NCBI GenBank assembly: GCA_902556425.1
Contig: CACDWG010000015.1
Location: 1 to 59,491 of the forward strand
Reading direction: 5' to 3'
DNA length: 59,491 nt
DNA from: UBA4421 sp002704225
GTDB taxonomy: Bacteria > Pseudomonadota > Gammaproteobacteria > Pseudomonadales > Azotimanducaceae
Positions within the stretch are counted from its first letter, which is position 1. Each line of letters starts with the position of its first letter. Positions 27,951 to 36,332 of this stretch are shown one piece after another. The translations under genes were made by a program, and so were the position numbers. The notes beneath the pieces were generated by a model. That model ran no database searches and was not told where the DNA came from. It saw only the letters and a program-made list of their open reading frames with translations.

Positions 27951-29663
27951 CTAAAGAACTGCAGCGGTCAGTTCGATGTCCGCGAACTGCCATGCTTTGT
28001 CAAAGTGCTGGCGTATCTTGCCCGCTTCATCGTTTTTGCCCTGATTCTCCAGACTTTGGATTAAACCGAACATCGACCAGCCGTTGTGGGGGTATTGCTC
28101 TAAATCGCGGCGAAAGACCGACTCGGCTTGGGGCGCGTCACCACCCGCCAGAAGCGCCGCGCCCAAGGACTGGCGCGTGGGGTAGTACCAGAAAGGTGGC
28201 TCGGTGTAGGGAAGCGAGTCTTGTTTTGCCACAGCGTCCTCAAAGCTGGCCGCGGCCGCGGTGAAATCCCCTGCTCGATAGGCGATTTCACCCTGCAACA
28301 GGTCAATTGCGATTGCCACTAAGGTAGAACCCGGATAGTCACGGCTGTCCAGAAAACGAACCGAAACATCGTCTTTTAGCGGCAACAACAACGCCAGTTC
28401 GTCTGCCGCAAGAACCGCCTCACCGGTGGCTGCATAGGCAACACCACGCGCATAGTGCCAAATCGACTTGGCAAACATGAACCCTTCATGTGGATGGGGT
28501 TCCGCTAGAATTTCATCCCACTTGCCAAATCGGACAAGAGACAACAGCGGTACGGTTCGGAAAAATTCCACTGTCGGAAAGGCTTGCACCTGCTCCACCC
28601 GCACATTGGCCACCACCCGGCGTGCACTCTCGATGCTCACTGCGCTCTGGCCCTGCATGGTTGACGCGGCCCAAAGAAAATGGATGTTGTGGGGGTAGTA
28701 AAGTGCTGGATAGAAACCCTGAGCATTGCAGGCCGCAATATACGCCTCGTCCACGTCCGCGGCTCGTTGATTGGCGATGGCTGCGTCATTATATCGGCCG
28801 ACTCGATAAAAGATATGAGATGGCATGTGCACCAGGTGACCGGCACCGGGAACCAAGTTGGCCAAACGGTCTGCCGCGGGTTCAGCACGACCTGGATCAT
28901 TGGATGCCTCAAGCGCATGGATATACAGATGTAAGGCCAAGGGGTGGTTAGGCTCAACATCGAGGACACGATCCAAGGAGGCAATAACCGCAGAGGTTTC
29001 GGGCTTCGCGATGCCGTCATCGGACCAATAGTTCCATGGCATCGTATTCATCAGGGCTTCTGCGTATATCGATGCCGCTGTCATATCCTCAGGATACTGA
29101 GCAGCAAGCTCGCCCATGGCATCCGCCCAAGCGAGATCTAGGGGTGCCCGATCGCTGTTCACGTCGCCGTTGTATCGGTTGGCCAGGGCATTAATGTAGC
29201 CTTGCTCTCTGGGCGTCACGTTGTCTTGAAGCGCTATCGCCTTCTGCAGCGCTGCATACGCGGCGATACGCTCTGCCGGCGCCATAATTACCTTGCCCTT
29301 ACTGGTGACATTGATGTTTGGCCCGGTGGCCAACGCCTCGCCCCAAAAACACATGGCGCATGTCGGATCCAAGCGTTGTGCAGCACGAAAACTGCGAATG
29401 GATTCCGCATGATTAAAGGCAAAGGCCAGCACCATGCCTTGATTGAAATAGCGCTGAGCATCGGAGTCTTGGGTGGTAATCGGCATTTCGTATTGCCCCA
29501 TGCCCTCAAACAACGGCGCTCCTGCCCGTTCAGCCAAAGCCAGATCTGACGACCGAGTGCCGACTTCCGTTTTTGCGTTGGGGGCTTGAGTCTCTGGCGA
29601 ACTGCAGCCCGTCAGCAGCACTGCGCCGATCAGCAGCGTGCTCACAAAATGTAGGGTTTTCAT
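27951..29663 (-). CDS. Tetratricopeptide-repeat lipoprotein, unknown function
   Basis: 570 residues with a lipoprotein signal (MKTLHFVSTLLIGAVLLTGC, lipidation at Cys20). The body is a helical-repeat protein with TPR-like units, e.g. YFNQGMVLAFAFNHAESIRSF (in parts, near 88) and MCFWGEALATGPNIN near 118, and later FWYYPTRQSLGAALLAGGDAP. It belongs to a family common in marine and soil proteobacteria; no enzymatic motif is visible. Likely attached to a membrane facing the periplasm. GGAGG lies about seven bases before the ATG at 29663. It is divergent from the esterase lipoprotein gene. Confidence 0.75.
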   Translation of the reverse strand: MKTLHFVSTLLIGAVLLTGCSSPETQAPNAKTEVGTRSSDLALAERAGAPLFEGMGQYEMPITTQDSDAQRYFNQGMVLAFAFNHAESIRSFRAAQRLDPTCAMCFWGEALATGPNINVTSKGKVIMAPAERIAAYAALQKAIALQDNVTPREQGYINALANRYNGDVNSDRAPLDLAWADAMGELAAQYPEDMTAASIYAEALMNTMPWNYWSDDGIAKPETSAVIASLDRVLDVEPNHPLALHLYIHALEASNDPGRAEPAADRLANLVPGAGHLVHMPSHIFYRVGRYNDAAIANQRAADVDEAYIAACNAQGFYPALYYPHNIHFLWAASTMQGQSAVSIESARRVVANVRVEQVQAFPTVEFFRTVPLLSLVRFGKWDEILAEPHPHEGFMFAKSIWHYARGVAYAATGEAVLAADELALLLPLKDDVSVRFLDSRDYPGSTLVAIAIDLLQGEIAYRAGDFTAAAASFEDAVAKQDSLPYTEPPFWYYPTRQSLGAALLAGGDAPQAESVFRRDLEQYPHNGWSMFGLIQSLENQGKNDEAGKIRQHFDKAWQFADIELTAAVL

Positions 29664-29840
29664 GGTGCCTCCTTGTTCTTGTTTTCCTCAAAAACCATAC
29701 CGCAAAGACCGGCTCAATCCATCTTGCATTTTTGCAAATCCGCCAAACGCCTCCGTGCCCCATAGTTGCACCAAAACAGTAAATCACGATACTCGGACTG
29801 TCAGGCGATCAGCCAAATCAACGGCAAGGGGAGAACATAC

Positions 29841-31550
29841 ATGCAGACAATCAGAAGGATTGGGACGGCCGCCGCCCTATTCGCGGTAGCCATACTTTTC
29901 AGTGGGTGCGATCGAACCGTCGTTGTGGAGACAAACAAAGGTCCCATTGGAGGTTTAGACCTCGGCGACGCAAAGGTCTTCCGCGGCATTCCTTACGCAA
30001 CGCCTCCCTTGGGCGAGTTAAGGTGGCGCGCACCGGCCCCCATACCAGCCTGGCAAGAGACACTCGACGCCACGGAATTTGGACCGGCCTGCTGGCAGGA
30101 TAACTCAGCTGGCAACTCTGTTTTCCTGTCCAACATGCTTCAGGGTTCGGGCATGCCCGCCCACGGCCAATGGCTTATCACCCAATTCAGCGGATTCGCA
30201 GAAACCACCATGTCTGAAGACTGCCTGACCTTAAACGTCACGGTACCCACCGACACCACACGCTCAGACCAACCACTACCTGTAATGTTCTGGATCCACG
30301 GTGGCGGCCATCAATACGGCTCAGGTGGAGGCATCTACGAATCCCCTAGCTTGGCCAATCAAGGGGTCATCTTGGTCAGCATCAACTATCGACTTGGTCT
30401 GTACGGCTTCCTAGCGCACCCGGAACTGGCAAATGAGGACCCCAATGGCAGCACTGGCAACTACGGCACTCTTGATCAAATCGCGGCCCTACAGTGGGTA
30501 CGCGACAATATTGAACGCTTCGGCGGAGACCCAGACAACGTCACCATCTTCGGAGAGTCCGCTGGCGGCCATTCGGTTGGCCAGCTTATGGCTTCGCCTC
30601 TGACCCGGGGCTTGTTCCACAGAGCCATCGCGCAAAGTGGAAGCGGATTCCAACAATTTCAAACGACCGACCAATCCTTGGAAACCATCAGTGGTTTTCA
30701 GGCAGGACGACGGCTGGCCGAAATGATGGGGGTCAGCGGTGAGCAAGAAATTCTCGCACTGCGTCAATTGGATACAGACGCCCTCAGACCTGCCGCTGTA
30801 TCGCCGGAACTGAATGCCACCTTCCATCCCCAAGTGGACGGTTACGTACTGCCCGAGCCCACGGCGCTGACCTTTGCACGGGGTAAACAAGCGGGCGTTC
30901 CTCTGATGGTGGGCAGCAACGCAGACGAGGGCAGCCTGCTTTATTACTTTGGGCTCAGCCCCGTCGACGGCGGCCCGTTCATTCAGCCATCGGATATGAA
31001 CGATTGGCAACAGTTACTGCAGACAAACTTTCTTGATCAAGCGGAGAACGTGGCGCTGCAGTACCCGGTGGACGACGCTGGAGACGTTGTCACTAACGCG
31101 TCGACAATGATGGGGGACACTTGGTTTGGCCGCCATGCCTATTACATGGCCGAGCGCCAACGGGCGATTGGAGCGCCCGCCTATCTCTATTTCTTCGAGC
31201 GAACCCCGCCGTCCGCAGAGCAAACCATCGGTGCCGGTCATGCCCAAGAACTGTTCCCGCTTTTCCAAAGCTGGCTGCCGTTTTGGCCAAGGGATCAGAG
31301 AGATGACGATCTTGAACAAGAAATGCAGCGCTACTGGACTCGCTTCGCTAGAAGCGGAAACCCAAATCAAGCTGACTTACCTCAGTGGCCTGTTTTCGAC
31401 CCAATGAAGGCGGAAGAGATGGCGTTTGCGAACGAACGCTCCTATGCCAGAAATGTGCTGAGAAAAGCCCGTTATGACGCGATGCGCGACCAACAAAGCA
31501 GACGAGAATTCGTTGCCGGATCAATCCTTGAGGCCGATGCGCCGGAATAA
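29841..31550 (+). CDS. Type B carboxylesterase, lipoprotein
   Basis: 569 residues. N-terminal lipoprotein signal ending in the lipobox LFSGC. The alpha/beta-hydrolase fold of the carboxylesterase/para-nitrobenzyl esterase family is clear: FRGIPYATPPLGELRW (about 48-63), EDCLTLNV, the nucleophile Ser in FGESAGGHSVG near 239, an acidic residue in NADEGSLLYYF near 360, and a catalytic His in GAGHAQELFPLF. It would hydrolyse esters outside the cytoplasm; the natural substrate is unknown. ATG at 29841 has AAGGGGAG upstream; the frame extension to 29766 would place residues before the signal peptide and is rejected. Confidence 0.85.
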   Translation: MQTIRRIGTAAALFAVAILFSGCDRTVVVETNKGPIGGLDLGDAKVFRGIPYATPPLGELRWRAPAPIPAWQETLDATEFGPACWQDNSAGNSVFLSNMLQGSGMPAHGQWLITQFSGFAETTMSEDCLTLNVTVPTDTTRSDQPLPVMFWIHGGGHQYGSGGGIYESPSLANQGVILVSINYRLGLYGFLAHPELANEDPNGSTGNYGTLDQIAALQWVRDNIERFGGDPDNVTIFGESAGGHSVGQLMASPLTRGLFHRAIAQSGSGFQQFQTTDQSLETISGFQAGRRLAEMMGVSGEQEILALRQLDTDALRPAAVSPELNATFHPQVDGYVLPEPTALTFARGKQAGVPLMVGSNADEGSLLYYFGLSPVDGGPFIQPSDMNDWQQLLQTNFLDQAENVALQYPVDDAGDVVTNASTMMGDTWFGRHAYYMAERQRAIGAPAYLYFFERTPPSAEQTIGAGHAQELFPLFQSWLPFWPRDQRDDDLEQEMQRYWTRFARSGNPNQADLPQWPVFDPMKAEEMAFANERSYARNVLRKARYDAMRDQQSRREFVAGSILEADAPE

Positions 31551-31690
31551 CATATCCCGCGCCCGCGATGGGAGCGATCCGAACGCTTCCATCGACGAAA
31601 AAATGCACCGGCAAAAGGCGTCTGGCTTTACAGAGTTGTCCTCAAAATTTCTATCTTCAAACAGCTATGACGGTAGCTTACCTGTCGGGC

Positions 31691-32788
31691 TCAGCCGGCG
31701 TCTCGCGGATCAATCAAACCCAGTTGGTAGTAAGAATCCACCGTGTCCCTGACAGTCGTCTCGATATCCGCTGTCTCAATTCCCAGTTCTTGCCGAGCCA
31801 AAAGACAATACGCTCGCGGGGCATCATAGGTTGCCTTGACCGGCTTTTCGTTGTGCATTTCTTCGCCTCCCACCACCGAGACAAAGGGAAACATTGAAGA
31901 CAGCAGCGCCTGAAGTTGCCACGTAAAGAGCTCTCCGTTTCGATCCGACGCCGCTAGAATGTATCGGCTACCGTTGCTGCCCACGGTGGTTTCAATGCAC
32001 AGGCGGTGTGCCCTGGCGACATCCCGAACATCGACACAGTTCCACAACATGCGGCCATCGCGACCGCCCTTGTAGGGCTTGCCCTGCATCATGCGCTTGA
32101 TGTGGTTCTGCCAGCTCCATGATTGATCATGATTACTCGACATCAAAGGACCAATGACGTGCAGCGGCAAAATCGCAAGGGCTTCAAAACCGCCATCGGC
32201 TTCTGCTTCGCCATAGACCAGTTTTTCGGTATTCGCCTTCGCCATGGCGTAGGCGATATCCCGGTCTAGAGGAATCTGCTCTTCGCTCCAACGCCCTTTG
32301 TAGGCTTCCACGTTATCGCCGCACCAATCCTTTTCGGTAAACACATAGCCGGGATCGCGTGGGTGCCCCACCGCAGCAAAAGACGAGGTAAAGACGAATC
32401 GTCTGACACTGCCTGAGCTCCTGACTGACTCAATCACATGAGCATTTTCTTTGAAACAGCCGTCATAAACCTCTTGTGGCGTTTCTCGATTGAAGCCCAC
32501 GGTCGCACCCGAATGAATAACCGCAGAGGCTCCAGCAAAGGCTTCGTCATAGCTGCCCGGCCTAAATAAATCTGCTTCGTACAAAACAACACTTCCCCTG
32601 AGACCAGCACTGTTGAGTTTGAGCAGATGATCGATTTTCGCTGGGTTGGAGGCATCACGCACGCAGGCTCGCACTGCATAGCCCTGTTCGACGCAGTCGC
32701 GCACGATCCATGCGCCGATGTAACCGCTGGCACCCGTGACCACAACTGGGCCCTCCGCCGGAGACACCGCGTATTTATGATTCGACAT
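31691..32788 (-). CDS. NAD(P)-dependent epimerase/dehydratase, dihydroflavonol-reductase-like
   Basis: Extended short-chain dehydrogenase of 365 residues. Rossmann motif VVVTGASGYIGAW (about 18-30), substrate region, and catalytic Tyr/Lys in AYAMAKANTEKL (YxxxK). The family includes 4-dihydroflavonol reductases and aldehyde or ketone reductases; the substrate cannot be deduced. ATG at 32788 has GAGGAGAG upstream; the frame extends to 32827. It is divergent from the crotonase gene with a 189-bp shared regulatory region. Confidence 0.8.
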   Translation of the reverse strand: MSNHKYAVSPAEGPVVVTGASGYIGAWIVRDCVEQGYAVRACVRDASNPAKIDHLLKLNSAGLRGSVVLYEADLFRPGSYDEAFAGASAVIHSGATVGFNRETPQEVYDGCFKENAHVIESVRSSGSVRRFVFTSSFAAVGHPRDPGYVFTEKDWCGDNVEAYKGRWSEEQIPLDRDIAYAMAKANTEKLVYGEAEADGGFEALAILPLHVIGPLMSSNHDQSWSWQNHIKRMMQGKPYKGGRDGRMLWNCVDVRDVARAHRLCIETTVGSNGSRYILAASDRNGELFTWQLQALLSSMFPFVSVVGGEEMHNEKPVKATYDAPRAYCLLARQELGIETADIETTVRDTVDSYYQLGLIDPRDAG

Positions 32789-32977
32789 GTTCTCTCCTCG
32801 TTGTAGCTCTGTATTGCATCTCGGCACCCTAAAGGGGCGTCATGACCGTGTACAGAGTGCCCGAGTCGATTCCCAGAATTTTCTGGTCAGCACGCAGGCA
32901 GCGACCTTGGTGAGAAAAGCAACACGACCGGGAAAATTTCGCTTAACATCCGAAGACTGCGCCTCCAGAGGACCCCT

Positions 32978-33826
32978 ATGAGCCATCTATTGTTCGACAT
33001 CAAAGATCATGTCGCCACGCTAACGTTCAATCAGCCGGAAAAGCGCAATGCGTACAGTCCAGAGATGGCTGTCAAGCTTACCCAATACTTGCGCGACTGC
33101 GATCAAGACCCGGACGTTCGAGCCGTCATCATTACTGGCAAGGGCGACGCATTTTGCGTAGGACTCGACTTAAACGACGTGCGTGAGAGAGGCGAAAGCG
33201 ACGAGCCGCCAAGCACGCAGGGCCACCCGACTCAGCGGGTGCTGCGTACGTATCCATTTCAAATATCCAAGCCAGTGATTTGCGCCATAAACGGTTCTGC
33301 TGGCGGATTTGGCGCGGCATACCCGCTGACCTGCGACATCCGCCTAGCGGCGACAGAAGCCAACATTGCATTTTCATTCGTCAAATGGGGCCTGATTCCT
33401 GAGATGGGCGCGACCTGGCTTTTGCCACGCTTAATTGGCATCGAGAAAACCTCGGACCTGTTACTCACCGGACGCAAGGTATCTGGCAGCGAAGCTGCGG
33501 CGATGGGCTTAGTGTTACGCGCGGTGCCGCGCGCGGACTTAATGGGCGAAGCAAACACACTTGCTCGGGAAATCGCCGTGGGCTCATCACCTACCGCTGT
33601 CTCCATTGTTAAACGCATGACGTGGGGACGCATGCAGGATGAAGGCGAACTCTATCGAGCAATCTACGAAGACGACGATGCAATTGGTTGGGCGATTCAT
33701 GGTCCAGACGCCGCAGAAGGCAACAAGGCATTTTTTGAAAAGCGTTCCGCAAACTGGGTATCGGTCGACCCCGACGCGCTACCGCCCTTCGGAAAGCGTA
33801 ACGCCAATCCATTCGGTAACGGTTAG
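32978..33826 (+). CDS. Enoyl-CoA hydratase/isomerase (crotonase) family protein
   Basis: 282 residues. Crotonase fold: oxyanion-hole segments DAFCVGLDLNDV near 58-69 and INGSAGGFGAAYPLTCDIRLA near 104-124, then FVKWGLIPEMGATWLLPRLIG. One catalytic Glu is seen in IPEMG; the other usual Glu is replaced in SAGGFGAAY, so it may be an isomerase or hydrolase rather than a hydratase. The start ATG follows AGAGGA. Likely in CoA-ester catabolism. The exact reaction is unknown. Confidence 0.8.
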   Translation: MSHLLFDIKDHVATLTFNQPEKRNAYSPEMAVKLTQYLRDCDQDPDVRAVIITGKGDAFCVGLDLNDVRERGESDEPPSTQGHPTQRVLRTYPFQISKPVICAINGSAGGFGAAYPLTCDIRLAATEANIAFSFVKWGLIPEMGATWLLPRLIGIEKTSDLLLTGRKVSGSEAAAMGLVLRAVPRADLMGEANTLAREIAVGSSPTAVSIVKRMTWGRMQDEGELYRAIYEDDDAIGWAIHGPDAAEGNKAFFEKRSANWVSVDPDALPPFGKRNANPFGNG

Positions 33827-33852
33827 CCCCGACGGCGAGCTGCCGCGATTTC

Positions 33853-34584
33853 TCAGTCTTCCGCTCCGTCAAGGAACAGGTCGGCATAGTCCACTTTCAT
33901 ACCAATAGTATTTCGCATCAGGGTAATCTGCTCCCGATTGGCATACAGACTTTCTTTGCGTTCACCAATTGCTTGCTTGTCGCTGATTGTCATCTTTCGA
34001 TTTTCTTTTGACTGACTCAGCAGATCCAATACGCGTTTTCGGTTGCTATCAACCAGCAACTCCAGTTCGCTGACCGACTCGTCATTTTCTTGAGACAATT
34101 CTTCGATAGTGGCCGCGTCGGCCAACAACGGGTTTAGTACACCCGAAATCAATTCCTGGTTGGTATCCAAATTCTCTTCGTTGAACTCCAGCATCTCTTG
34201 GTTCAACTCCATCACTTCGCGGTTGGCCTCGATCAGCTGAGCATTGATTGCGACCATTTTCTGGTTCAGCAACATACTTCGCCGGTTTAGTTCTGCACTG
34301 TGGATCAACAAGTCCAATTCCGAGCGATCTTTGGCTGCATCAACATAGCGGGCTTGTTCTTCGGTTTCGCAATCATAAGAATCGAGTATGGTCTTTCGAC
34401 TCTTGAAAATGTCATCGGTGTTGTGAATGGCAAGCTGTTGATTGCCCGAGGAAGCCGCAGCGTAATTGCTCAAGACCATCAGGCGATTCTCTTCGATGTT
34501 TGCTCTGGCCTGAAATAACATGGCTCTGTTATCCATGATCTGGGTACTGAGCGCATTAATCGCTTGTTTGAGTTCTTCCTTCAT
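33853..34584 (-). CDS. Asn-heptad coiled-coil protein, unknown function
   Basis: 243 residues, no signal peptide or membrane segment, almost wholly helical. The middle of the protein holds seven consecutive heptads each beginning with Asn (NRRSMLL, NQKMVAI, NAQLIEA, NREVMEL, NQEMLEF, NEENLDT, NQELISG). Asn-headed heptads recur at the N-terminal side (NRAMLFQ, NRLMVLS) and the C-terminal side (NRKRVLD, NRKMTIS, NREQITL). The pattern hydrophobic-x-x-Asn repeated every seven residues suggests a coiled coil with Asn at a core position. ATG at 34584 has GAGGA five bases upstream. I do not recognise the family. It is convergent with the crotonase gene. Confidence 0.8.
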   Translation of the reverse strand: MKEELKQAINALSTQIMDNRAMLFQARANIEENRLMVLSNYAAASSGNQQLAIHNTDDIFKSRKTILDSYDCETEEQARYVDAAKDRSELDLLIHSAELNRRSMLLNQKMVAINAQLIEANREVMELNQEMLEFNEENLDTNQELISGVLNPLLADAATIEELSQENDESVSELELLVDSNRKRVLDLLSQSKENRKMTISDKQAIGERKESLYANREQITLMRNTIGMKVDYADLFLDGAED

Positions 34585-34801
34585 CGTCTTCCTCGCCAAA
34601 CGCTTTTGCCGGCAGGTCTCCGGCGTTTTTTCTTGTTGTAGAGACGTCAGGTTTGCGGTGCTTTAGACGCTCTGCTAGACGCGTGCCCCAGTGCAACCCC
34701 TAGGTCGCCCTTCATTGAACCCCATTGATCGGTCCTCGTAAATGGCTGCATCACAGGTCATTTACCCAGGACTTAAATCGCCTGTGGGCTACCGATGCGT
34801 G

Positions 34802-34930
34802 CTAGCCAGACGCGACTAACACAATCACCTGGAACACCAACTCGACCGCATCATCCACTCCCGGAATCAGTAACACAGTCAAAGCGGTTATCGCGACGAC
34901 GGCCCCGATACGTGCATATAGGTTTTGCAT
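34802..34930 (-). CDS. Small hydrophobic membrane protein, 42 residues, unknown
   Basis: Short frame from ATG at 34930 to TAG at 34802. The ATG overlaps the stop of the upstream gene (TGATG) and is preceded by AAGGAGCGAAG, both signs of real, coupled translation. The product starts MQNLYARIGAVVA and has two hydrophobic stretches (about 8-22 and 30-41) around PGVDDAVE, enough for one or two membrane passes. Unknown family. Probably the last gene of the amidohydrolase-SDR operon. Confidence 0.65.
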   Translation of the reverse strand: MQNLYARIGAVVAITALTVLLIPGVDDAVELVFQVIVLVASG

Positions 34931-35463
34931 CACTTCGCTCCTTGGGTTGTTCTTGGTGCAGCTTCAAACATCCAGACATCACCGGAATCAATCGCCTCCG
35001 GTGAAGTGCGTGACGAATACTTTTCATTGATCAAAGCGGTCAATGCTTGCAGCCCGTCCCCGCTTTGGACACGCACCAGTTGACGCTCGTAGCGGACACC
35101 GTCAATGCGCATTACCGCACGGCCATCGCGCTCGGCCTGCGCTGGCCAGCTCTTCCAAAGCTTTCCGACCAAGCTGTTCATGTAACCGGACCATACGTAG
35201 AGCTTGCCATCTACGGACGCGGTCCATATCCGTCGCGACTGCACTGGATCCAGCAGTTGCAGTTCGATGGTTGGCGTTTGGTTTACAAATGCCCAATCGG
35301 GTTCTGCACCGCGATGCAGTTCCCCTGAGACCAAGGCACCACCGGAGAACACACGATTCGGTCCATCAGCGAAACGCTGCTTGATCGCAGCGGTGCCAAC
35401 CGCAGTGACCAGCACCAGTAAGGTCCAAAGGCCAATGACCCCTATTCGTTTCATCACATTCAT
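34930..35463 (-). CDS. Membrane-anchored protein of unknown function
   Basis: 177 residues with an N-terminal hydrophobic anchor or signal (IGVIGLWTLLVLVTAVGTAA, about 7-26). The rest is soluble and contains QSRRIWTASVDGKLYVWSG and GKLWKSWPAQAERDGRAVMR, a two-part pattern slightly reminiscent of FMN-binding split-barrel proteins, but I cannot assign it. Start ATG at 35463 with AGGA seven bases upstream. It lies 12 bases after the SDR gene and overlaps the next small gene by one base, so it is in an operon. Confidence 0.7.
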   Translation of the reverse strand: MNVMKRIGVIGLWTLLVLVTAVGTAAIKQRFADGPNRVFSGGALVSGELHRGAEPDWAFVNQTPTIELQLLDPVQSRRIWTASVDGKLYVWSGYMNSLVGKLWKSWPAQAERDGRAVMRIDGVRYERQLVRVQSGDGLQALTALINEKYSSRTSPEAIDSGDVWMFEAAPRTTQGAK

Positions 35464-35475
35464 CGGGCTTCCTAT

Positions 35476-36276
35476 CTAGGTTTCGTTATTCACGTTAAGA
35501 ATGGTCATGGCGTCTTCTATCTCACGCAACCGAGGTTGCATATCGTCGATAAAATGGCCGTGTGTCGGTATGTAGAACAATTCGTGATCCATGCCCCTAA
35601 GCGCGATGTCAGCGCACTGCTCAGGCATGATCAGACCCAACTCGGGTGCCGCATCGGCGGGATTTGGCAGAATTGGTGAGATGAGCGCAGTGTATACCGC
35701 GCCGGGCATCAGCACATGCAAATCCATGTCCGCAAACTTGGGATCAATACGCATCCACTCCATCGCGATGAGCAGTGCGTGTTTGGTGGCCCCGTAGAAC
35801 GCCATTGTCGATCGCTTTACAGCACTGGGCAAACTAAGCGAATTTTCAGACGCCGTGACCATTAGGCGTCCGCGCTGGCCGGTATCCGCCAGTCGGCGAC
35901 CGTAGGCCTGAGCGATTTTTAATCCAGCAAACAGGTTGACCTCGAACAATCGACTGACCGCCGAGGCGTTTTCCATGTCTTCGTCCAAGACGCTGCGTGC
36001 GAAGCCAAAGCCCGCGTTAGAGCAGACCAAATCCAAACGATTGGACAGCGCAAAACTCTGCTCGATTAACGCGCCCGCAGCGCCGGGATCGGATAAATCG
36101 CAGGTCATGGCTGTTGCGCCGCTACCAATCGATGCCACGACATCGGCCAGCCCTTTGCTATCGCGATCGGCGCAAATCACATGAGCACCGCGATCGTTCA
36201 ACTGCGACGCCAACGCTGCACCAATGCCCGACGCCGCACCGGTCACCAGAACCGTTGCGTCTGTGTAATCAACCAA
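35476..36276 (-). CDS. Short-chain dehydrogenase/reductase (SDR)
   Basis: Classical SDR of about 266 residues. Cofactor motif TGAASGIGAAL near the N-terminus, SNAGFGF (NAG motif), catalytic YGATK (YxxxK), and a preceding Ser in VTASENS. It would interconvert a hydroxyl and a keto group with NAD(P). TTG at 36276 is chosen because GGAGAG lies four bases upstream; a TTG four codons earlier (36288) is an alternative without a site. It starts 56 bases after the amidohydrolase gene and is probably in its operon. Confidence 0.8.
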   Translation of the reverse strand: MVDYTDATVLVTGAASGIGAALASQLNDRGAHVICADRDSKGLADVVASIGSGATAMTCDLSDPGAAGALIEQSFALSNRLDLVCSNAGFGFARSVLDEDMENASAVSRLFEVNLFAGLKIAQAYGRRLADTGQRGRLMVTASENSLSLPSAVKRSTMAFYGATKHALLIAMEWMRIDPKFADMDLHVLMPGAVYTALISPILPNPADAAPELGLIMPEQCADIALRGMDHELFYIPTHGHFIDDMQPRLREIEDAMTILNVNNET

Positions 36277-36332
36277 AAAACTCTCCAAAAGGTTCCGTCG
36301 TTATAGGATGCAAAGGGTTCGAATCATCTCGT

